A DNA stretch of 64,000 nt from Syngnathus acus (taxonomy: Eukaryota; Chordata; Actinopteri; Syngnathiformes; Syngnathidae), in contig NC_051103.1 of assembly GCF_901709675.1 (NCBI RefSeq), positions 7,053,501-7,117,500 on the forward strand. Direction: 5' to 3'. Each line of letters begins with the position of its first letter. The stretch's first letter is position 1. Below are positions 55,694 through 64,000 of the stretch, in pieces. Below the pieces are notes generated by a model, which saw only the letters and a program-made list of their open reading frames with translations, was not told the origin of the DNA and did not search any database. The position numbers were made by a program, and so were the translations under genes.

Positions 55694-57486
55694 CTAAAAG
55701 ACATTAAAGCAAATGTCACCGACGTCCTCATCATCAAACTCCTGTGGATTGACATTGCTCGTTTTAGCGTGGCAACAACAACAAAATATAAACTCCAGTT
55801 TCATCATCCTGACCTCATTGGAATCCAAATACTGTTCCTCTTCATCGCTGCTGCTATCCTCAATGTCTTCATCTTCAGAATCCTGAAAGACAAGTGACAC
55901 AAAAACATGACAAAAATACGACGCTGTAAACAACAGAGCATTCTTAATACTCACTGAGGGTCTTGTATCCGCGTTGTGTCTGTCAGGGCCATGACGACTC
56001 TGTCATTGAAATGTTTGGCGTGAATTTCACATTTTGAAATGAATCCGATTTTTTTCCTTGTCAATATTGCAATTTAACGTGATGTTTTCCCGCCATGCTC
56101 AACTTCACAATCTTGAAAAAGACTCACCAAACGATAGTGCGTCATCTTCTGCGCGTAATCTCTCTTCATCTACGCGAGGTAAATACGATCATACTTCAAA
56201 TAGATAAACAGTGTCCATATATAAAAAGCTTGCGCACGTACCGCTTCGCAGCGCGTGCTGAAGCTGTTCTTCTCGTCGTCTGTCAAGTCACGCCAGCGTT
56301 TGGCCCACTCAACCATGTAGGACTTTTTGGGAACGTCCTCCATGGACCGCAGCTGCTCCTTGCAGAATAATTGATAACCGCTTCTACAGACAAATTCAAG
56401 CAAATTAATAATAATCATCGTTAACCCTTTTATGTGTGTCTTACATGGGGGGCTTTGGAGGCTGGGGGTCCCCTGTGGATTCCTCCAAACTTGTTTCACT
56501 TTGTCCCTAGAAAGAAATGCATCAATTCAAATTTTGCAACTGCACTGGGTCAAACAAATAAGCCTACAAATGGACAGGTGTGAAGTTCTCGTACTTTTAA
56601 TCGCTTCCTCTCCTCATCCCTGCAACAAGAATGAGCCACATGGATTTTTTTTTTTTAAAACAATATTCAGATGACTTTATCACAAAATGATTTTAGTACC
56701 TTAACTTCCTCTTGTATTGTGCAAACGCACGCTGGTACTTTGCCACATATGGGGACTGTAATTGATGAAATGAGTAGTGATGCATTCACAACAAGAAAAA
56801 AAAAAAAGGGGCTTACCTTTTCTTCTTTTGTCAGGGCTTTGTATTTGTCTGTGATTAATTTGAAGAGCATTTTGCGAGTCAACCCTGGGTGCTGCTTATG
56901 ATATTTGTACATGTTCTCTTGGTAAAAAATGATGCTTGGATGACCAGGTTTCTTTGGGTGCTTTGAATCAACGTAAAAGACAGATGGATTACAATTACTG
57001 TGTGTATTTAGTGGGCATTTTCTGTTTACAACGTGAATGCTCTGTTGTTAAATGCACCAAACAAGGATTTCATTCATTTACCAGTCTGGGTGTATTTGAA
57101 AGTTCATCTGCAGCTTCATCAAGAAGCTCTGCGAGTGTTCGAAACTTGCGCATCTGTAAATAGAACGAGCATGTTAGTACAATACAAATTTTAAAAAACG
57201 ATTCTTATTCATCAGGGAACTCGGCTCACATTGTGCGCTACAACTCTCCACTTATCTCGGCAATCTTCAGGTGAAAAAGGAGGGAATGCCACTTTTCCCC
57301 AGTCCAGCGACTTGACGCCTTGGGAAAACGTTTTTATTCGGTCAGAGTCTAAGATGTTCTTTTTCATCGCACTCAGAAGCTTCGACAGATTTTCACTCGT
57401 CCACACTTTGTTGCCTAAAGTAAGAGAAATACATTTCAAACAACCGGTTGGAGTTGCTGAAGTATGCAGTACCTACCTGTGTCCAT
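55694..57486 (-). CDS. ubtfl: UBF-like nucleolar transcription factor with two HMG boxes
   Basis: Twelve exons: 57477-57486 (10-nt first coding exon, MDT), 57230-57414, 57082-57153, 56817-56960, 56700-56755, 56595-56619, 56445-56506, 56242-56383, 56128-56169, 55955-55999, 55814-55882 and 55694-55741. They total 900 nt, 299 aa. The N-terminal region (WTSENLSKLLSAMKKN, then DWGKVAFPPFSPEDCRDKW, MRKFRTLAELL) aligns with the UBF dimerisation region. HMG box 1 is at about 90-155 (HPKKPGHPSIIFYQENM) and box 2 at about 173-242 (PPISGYQLFCKEQL). The C-terminus is acidic (DSEDEDIEDSSSDEEEQ). UBF binds and bends rDNA for RNA polymerase I, and full UBF has five to six boxes. The position between atxn7l3 and slc4a1 is that of UBTF in tetrapods, so this is a shortened ortholog or UBTF-like paralog. 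Confidence 0.85.
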
Positions 57487-58089
57487 TTTGGCTTCGAGCG
57501 GACTTCTCGTTGGTTGCTCTACGTGTTTCAGCGTATGTCGTGTTAATAACAAAAATATGAGTACCACCATGAATATAATGAGAACATGTCACTGACGGGC
57601 AAGCATGGCCTTTTGAGAACCAATCACGAACGAGCATGTCTTCTTCGTGTAATCTGGATGACGGGGACAAGCAGACATTGCGCCCTCTAGCGTTCCGATG
57701 TGAGTAAAACTGACTCCTGTTTACTGTAAAACAAAGGACAGTAATACTAATAATAAACTTAAGAAAAAACCCACATTTTAAGAGCATTATTTTGTGTTCA
57801 TGTTAGAAGGAAGACTATAATCCACGATCGAATGTTTCCGCAATGATCATTTTATTAACTTTCAGTAAAATATTAAGTCTTTTCATGAGTAGGGAAAAAG
57901 GCACCAATAGCCTGACGGCCAATTCTTTTTCAATTAGAAAAAATTGATTTGTCACATTTAAATAACAGTTCGTAAGAGCTATTCTATAGCCACTTTTATT
58001 GGAATACAATTGCCAGCAAACTTTAATTTGAGTGGTGTTTTCTGTTTTTTTTAAATGTATTTTTTATCACAAGTGGCCATTCTCTACAT
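57487..58089. other. ubtf-like promoter and slc4a1 3' flank
   Basis: The 603 bp between the two same-strand genes contain no coding exon. The part near 58000-58089 is probably slc4a1 3' UTR, and the ubtf-like promoter must lie just above 57486. Confidence 0.5.
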
Positions 58090-61000
58090 CTACAATGGCA
58101 TCTGAGTTTCCCAGTACACATCTTGTCCCGGCTCCTCCTCAAAGGTCACTTTGGCATCATCAGCATCCAACTAAACAACAATAGAAATGTAAACTAAGAG
58201 TTTAACATTCACATACATAAAGTGTGCTGGATTAAACTGAAAAGCCACTTACACATTTCATCTCCAGCTCGGTGAAGAGACGCCCAGTCATGAGCATGCG
58301 TAAGGGAATGGTGAGGATGAGTATGAATGGGAGTGCGAGGGATGCCGGACTGGATTTAATAATCCACAGAAGAGCCAGGCACACGATCTGGATGACTGTG
58401 AACAAGTGCATTCTTTTGGTGTTCACCTGCCATCAAAAGTGTAACGTTAGAACCCAAGCTCAAATCCCGCCGGTGGTAGTCGTGGCAACCAGCCATTCTT
58501 ACTTTGGTTGCATATGGCTCGTTGGGATGATATTTTTTGGGGATGAGCAGAAGCAGCATACGATCCCACAGCTGGATGCCGTTGAGTGATGTGACACCCA
58601 TGTAGAGGAAGATCCCAAACAAGGCTGCCATGGGAATCAATTTCAGGATGGGCTCCATTAAAATGGACAGACCTAAAAACAAAGAAACCTTTTCATAATG
58701 TTTGTAAACAATAAGTGTCAGGGCACTTTGATTTAGTACTTGTGACTTTCTGCCACCTTCACTTACCAACCAGTAGGGCTACAACAATGCCGCTGACCCT
58801 CTGTTCCAGCACCTTCTCGATCACAGGTTTGGTTCCTTTGCTCATGACGGTGAGGGCGTTGGCGTGAGTGACAGAGCGCACCGTGGCGGCGCTGAGCCAC
58901 GGCACGCCAAATATGCCGCTGATCCCGCCCATGCCCACCAAAATCAGAAGGTCAAAGTGGAAGCCGGAGCCTTTGACCATCTTCCTCTCGGGTTTGCTCA
59001 CGATCAAGCTGGGGCATTTCATTTGAGGACATGAGCCATCTTACCCAAGAAGCTTTTTCTTTAGAAACGCCATAAGACCTACGTTGTGATCTGAGACTCC
59101 AAGAAGATGAGGATGAAGACGAGCAAAGCCGGAACGCAGCATGCAAACATCATCCATACGGGGAAGGGTGAGTGCTCGCCAAATGGGTTGATGAGCCAGC
59201 CTCTTTTGGCGGGATTCGACACCATCAGACCTTTAGGGACCACCAGTTTCTACAGATAGATTTGCTTTTTAAAAACAATGTCACAGAAATATGCAAGGCA
59301 TTCACTCCACGCCAACCTGAGTGTAGGTGTCTCCAATGGAGTAGTCCACCACAATCATGAGGAAAATGGCAATGGGCACACCAAAGTCACCCAACAAACG
59401 TCTGACCTGTAAGAGCGACACCATGATGATGACTTGAATAATAGTTTGTTGCAAAGGGTAAAAAGAGCTACTCAACTTTCCCGGCAGAAATGTTCCGTTC
59501 TTGAACTGGCGCAAGAAATATGCAATGAAGAAACAGCCAAGCATGAGGCACATGGAGAGCAGGGCTGTGTTAGGGTAGGCTGGCATTAAAGTTCGGGCGA
59601 TAACGGTCGTGTTGCCTGTCCCGTTGTCGAACATGACCGTCCGTTCCACTTTTGGGTGCCAGGGGTTTTCTAAAGATGCGTTCAGATGATCGTAATTCAG
59701 AATCAGCGGATGAGCCTTGAAGATCTGGAAAGGTGGGAGAGTTTTGTACTCGGAATCATTTCGGCTGAAGGAAGACGAGCAACGGATGAACCGTTACCCT
59801 GGCGAGCTTGGCGAAGGTTTCGTAGATGAAGATGATGGAGATGAGGATGGAGAAGATCTCCTGGGTGAAGCGGGAGATGAAGCGCACCAGGAAGCTTCCC
59901 TCGCACGCTACGATGACCACCACGATGATCACCAGCCACACGCCCACCCACACTCGCCCGACGATGTACTCGATCTCCTGGGACTTGCAGAACTGGATCA
60001 ACGAGACATGACGGTTTGTTTTGGTCATTTCTTGCTATGTGTCCTCACGTTACGACGAATAATCTGCTCGACGCGTCATTTTGATTCTTTTTATTTTTTT
60101 CCGACTCACAGCAAAGAAGGCCTCTTCAAACACTAACAAAGGACCAGAGAAGCCGATGACAAGAACAGGCTGGGCAGCAACGAAACAGAAGATAATCCCC
60201 TGGATGCTTGTGGAGATGAGAAGCTCCGAGACGCCCATCATATCCTCCACCTTGTCCGCTGAACGAAGACGTAGCATAGCTAAGCACCACCATCTCATTT
60301 ATTCATATCGGTACTGCGTACAGACCTAGGAGGCCCCCAAAAGTGATGGCAGGAGAGAGCGCTGCAAAGTAGATGAAGATAATGGCAGCAAGGACCTGAG
60401 CGTTGAGAGCATCGGTAATGTCGCTCTTGTAATACTGGTATCGTCTTCGAATGTCTCGTATCATCCCGCCGAACGGTCGGCCCGTGCGGGACAGGGGGTC
60501 TTCGGGCGGTGGTGCGGAAGAGAATGTAACTGCGAGAAACCCAAAACTTGATTAGGTTCTGGAATGTCACCTCTAAAAAGCTTTTCCATGACAATTTCTC
60601 CACGAGCTTTGGTGGCCTTACTCTGACTCGGCTTGCTTTCCAACACGGGCTCCGACGAGTGGACTCTATCCTTGAGCAATTTCTTCTGGAAGTTGACGAT
60701 GGAAGTGAGCATGGCTTCGTTTTGGATCTCGGTGGGTGGGATGACAATGCTGCAGTCCATGAAGTCGCCGACGGCTTCGGTCAAGTTTCGCAGGCTTTTC
60801 GCCCGAGACGCCGTCTGGTTAAACAACTGGTGGACACAAACGAAGGCGATAATAGCGGACTTCCACTTCTGGGTGTCGGCAGACTCACATTATCGGCCAT
60901 GAGCGCCGCCATGGCTCGCCCGGTTTCATGGTAATCCAATTCGGCATTGGCGGGCCCGATCAGCACCAAGACGAAGCGTATCGGCTCTGGAGCCTCCAAG

Positions 61001-61847
61001 GCCGAGTCGAGCGCCGCCGCCTCTTTCAGACGCACAAAGACGACCGCTGGCTTTTCCAGGAAGTCCAAAACTCCTGCGGCAAACGTCGGCAGTTTTATGG
61101 ATGCACCGAGAATGTACAAGCAGGCCCAAAAAATGTTTAGGTGCCTCAAGATGGATGCAACTTTGATTACGCGACAGTGAACTTTCCCACCTACTAACAC
61201 CATTGAAGCCTCGACGTGGTCAGATTCTTCCTTCTGCACAAAACAGATTGACGGATTCATTAGAGTTACTCGATATTGTCTTTTATTTTGCTTGTCACTT
61301 CAAGTCGTACCCTTTCCTTGACGGAGAACCTGTGGAGGTCCGCTCCGTCCGTCAGGGCTTGACTCTCTGGATCGGCTTGTTGGCTGGAGGGATGAAATGC
61401 AAAATGGATTGAGATTACAAGTGGAGCGATTCCCCGCTGCTTTTTTGGTGTCTACCAGCGGTTCTGGAGCAGGCATTTCATGACCCCCTCCTGGTCTCCT
61501 GGTCTGATCTGCTTCTGCTTAAGCATCTCAGCGACAATCTTCTCTGCGATGCCATCCAAGGTTTTCTCCGCACAGTCAAAAAGCACCACACCTGGATGCA
61601 GAAAATGGTGGGCACATTTTTATTGTGTCCCAATGTGACATTTGGAGAGTTCTTTCTCGATTAATAGATGACCAGTGTTCATGGAACGTCGCAACTGGAC
61701 CAGACTCTTGAAGGTGAGGTACGAGACGGGCGAGGACGCCCACACGCCGGACTGGGGATCGAAGCTCTCCTCGTTGGCCGCCCATCGCCCCGTCTCCTGC
61801 CAGTAGGTCTGCTCCTTGTGGTCCATCATCGACGTTCTCTGCGACAA
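58090..61847 (-). CDS. slc4a1: Band 3 / AE1 chloride-bicarbonate exchanger (N-terminal exon(s) unresolved)
   Basis: Sixteen exons on the lower strand: 61673-61847, 61456-61591, 61311-61383, 61191-61233, 60889-61073, 60571-60826, 60326-60529, 60110-60258, 59798-59992, 59477-59724, 59317-59401 (or 59406), 59083-59249, 58767-59008, 58503-58672, 58253-58426 and 58090-58170. They give about 860 residues; human AE1 is 911 aa. The cytoplasmic part includes [18 protein letters not shown] and [17 protein letters not shown]. The membrane domain includes [62 protein letters not shown] and the C-terminal [16 protein letters not shown]. It exchanges Cl- for HCO3- in the red-cell membrane and anchors the cytoskeleton. 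The first recognised exon opens in phase 0 without an obvious initiator, so upstream exon(s) are missing. The 59477/59406 junction is doubtful. Confidence 0.95.
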
Positions 61848-63383
61848 CTGTGGCGAGCATTGGAAATGCAAGAACATGATGTGAGATGATTTGGCCTTTG
61901 CGTAAATTGTTTCGGTCAAGCCTTTGTCTGCATTGACATCTTGGAGTATGTCTAAAGGTTAAACATAGTGGTAGTAAGCTTTGGGCCAGTGACAGCTCAT
62001 CCAGGGCATGTTTGGAATGTCAATACGCGCAGCATGCTGGAAGTGTGCGTGTCCCTCATTTGACAGTGTGTGACAGGTATGGCGCGTGTGTAAGTGTGGC
62101 TGGATTGTGGAAATCAAAATATGACATTTGAATCAGAATTTATCGTTGTGTATTTACTACCTATAGTCATAAACACATTTCAATATAAAAGTGCTATTGC
62201 TGCATAAAAACAATGTTTATTATTCTACACGGACGACAATGACTTCAATTCAGATTCGGTTTTTCTTGAAGTGAGAAAGTTAATGAGGTGTTGTGCAGCG
62301 GCGCATTCCGTAGACGCTGAAGTGGAATGTGAAAACAGAATGATTTATTTCCAAAACACGGATGAACAAAGGGGCGGGAGATTAATATTGGATTGACATT
62401 TGGCGCAAGTATGAGTGGCGCCTGTGTGTGCGTCTGTGTGCGTGTGTGTGTTGACTGCCTTGAAGTGAGTGACAGTGTGACATTGCGTTTTAGAACTAAA
62501 AGGTGCACATTCGGGTCATGATGATGCACTGAGAGGCTGTTTACAATGTATACTACATCATTGGCTCTTTGACTTTTTACACCAAGTACCACCTCAAAAA
62601 TACTTCATATGATTACCAAATGCATTTTCTCCACAATCTACCGTATAACATTGATAACAATATATCAGAATAATCACATATGTTATATTATATCCTTCAG
62701 ATTAGCTGCAAAGCAAGTTCTGAATGAACACATTTGTTCTCAATAAAGAAATCAGTCTCATTTTTGACGTCTTACTCAAAATAAAGCTTTTCAAAAATAA
62801 TTTTAATTTATAATATGGTGTCTGAGCAGAACAGGTAATCCAACTCTACATCACTGAAAGTTACTATGACATGGATTTAATATTATTATTATTACTACTG
62901 TGATGTCATACCTGTCCATATATATTTGATCATTTATCATTCAGCAGGTGTTTAAAATAGATAAAATACCGCAAATTTACTAACTAACACTGCATGGCTT
63001 TCCTATTAAATCTCTGCGTGGCCTCATGGTAGTCGGAACTTTCGGCGCGGCGGTGGCACCTACCTCGTGCAGTCATCCACCAAGCGGACAGAAGCGGTGA
63101 CAGGCGACTGACCTGGGAAACAAGAGCAAAGTGTGACTTTATAAAAGGCTATATGTACGGATGCATCCTGCAAGATGATGGGTGGTACACCCATGCGTGC
63201 ACGCGTGCATGCATACGATTCACAGTCTGACATCCAGCACCCATAATATTGATAGTATATACAGCTGCTTGCTATGTGCGGAGTCACACTATGTCATTAT
63301 GCAACCAGCATCTTATCCCATTTAATGTCCGTGTTTAGAGGTCAACAGAGGCTTGGATTACACTTTTGGGTTGAGGTGCTCAC
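61848..63383. other. 5' region of slc4a1, no secure exon
   Basis: The erythroid-type acidic N-terminal exon of AE1 should lie upstream of 61847, but I could not identify it with confidence. The interval has a GT-rich patch near 62420-62460 and otherwise AT-rich DNA. An acceptor/donor pair around 63064-63113 exists, but its phase is incompatible with coding into the next exon. Confidence 0.4.
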
Positions 63384-63497
63384 CTTCAAAAGGCTAAGCA
63401 TGGTTGCTCTCCGTGCTGTCCATAGGCCAGGAAGCTCAACGTCCAACGGAGAAGAAGTTTTGAGGTGCTCCACAGCGGAGTTTACGGCCGGCATCAC
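63384..63497 (-). other. Candidate upstream exon (possibly slc4a1 5' exon)
   Basis: 114 bp bounded by a good acceptor (ttcag above 63497) and donor (gtgagc below 63384). It is open in the frame beginning VMPAVNSAVEHLK and ending in phase 0, which matches the phase needed by the first recognised slc4a1 exon. The sequence does not resemble the AE1 N-terminus that I know, so it may be UTR or chance. Confidence 0.25.
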
Positions 63498-64000
63498 CTG
63501 AAACCATCGGAGGGTTAGGGTTAGAAGTTGAGGACAGATCACGATGCCACCTACTGGAGTGGATGTGGAATTATGATTGACTCTGAGGTGACAAAAAAAA
63601 AATATACTGAATACTTGACCTCAAATAAATGACAAGCCATTGTCAAGATTGGTCAGCAAGAGAGGCCGTCTCGAAGGTCAGCGGGGCCGGCTTGAATGTA
63701 AAAACATATGCAAGTGTCAAACCATTAAAAAAGCCAAACAAACTATCCATTTACATCCAATAAAATCAATGCTGCACTGAAAAATCTAATGAATAGTGAT
63801 GGTCTTGTGTGATACAGTACCAGCTTGGAGTAGCTGTGGATGTCTACCAACAGGGGGCGGCATTGTATCACAGCAATTGCACATCTAGGGTTGATTCATC
63901 CTGCAAAAAAGCACATCTGATACTATATGACATAGATTGATGAATACAATCAATACATGTGACAGAATTATCTTCAGGTTCTATAACACTGTGAGTATCT
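63498..64000. other. No gene seen
   Basis: AT-rich DNA with no supported coding exon; it may be slc4a1 intron or promoter. Confidence 0.4.

Overview
The window is nuclear DNA from a teleost fish, probably a percomorph with a compact genome. The genes have many short exons with GT-AG introns, often 70-300 bp. Interspersed repeats are typical of fish: a tRNA-derived SINE, hAT-type DNA transposons and a CR1/L2-like LINE. The proteins read as one-to-one vertebrate orthologs. The species cannot be named from sequence alone.

Layout. (1) 407-4723 (+): the last twelve coding exons of brca1, from the coiled coil through both BRCT repeats to the stop. (2) 7171-12762 (-): rnd2, an atypical Rho GTPase, five coding exons. 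(3) 13800-16058 (+): vat1, six exons, divergent from rnd2. (4) 18474-19214 (+): a phospho1-type HAD phosphatase, one coding exon. (5) 19215-27990: a gene-poor stretch with two long imperfect palindromes, a CCAAT-box/octamer/CACCC tandem array and a short direct repeat. (6) 27991-42655 (+): mpp3, a MAGUK scaffold whose 17 coding exons are interrupted by one 11-kb intron. (7) 42953-45556 (-): psmc5, the proteasome ATPase Rpt6, tail to tail with mpp3. (8) 46701-51599 (-): smarcd2 (BAF60b). (9) 53032-54401 (-): an atxn7l3-like SAGA deubiquitinase-module gene lacking the SCA7 domain. (10) 55694-57486 (-): a UBF-like protein with two HMG boxes. (11) 58090-61847 (-): slc4a1 (band 3/AE1), whose N-terminal exon(s) are not securely identified.

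brca1-rnd2-vat1 and atxn7l3-ubtf-slc4a1 are neighbours in tetrapods (human 17q21), as are psmc5-smarcd2 (17q23). The window therefore packs several segments orthologous to human 17q into 64 kb. The genes share no pathway; the association is ancestral linkage. For all multi-exon genes, exon ends were chosen by GT/AG sites and checked by codon phase. The joined reading frames close exactly for brca1, rnd2, vat1, mpp3, psmc5, smarcd2, atxn7l3-like and ubtf-like. One slc4a1 junction is doubtful.

The most striking structure is inside mpp3, between the SH3-encoding and guanylate-kinase-encoding exons. A 10.4-kb block is bounded by a perfect 8-bp target duplication and by hAT-type termini. It contains two same-orientation hAT-like copies that lack target duplications of their own, a higher-order satellite built from degenerate TTAGGG-like units, and a full-length two-ORF LINE inserted into that satellite with its own short target duplication. 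The arrangement fits a composite hAT transposon that carried telomere-like satellite DNA, or a hAT insertion that later expanded internally.
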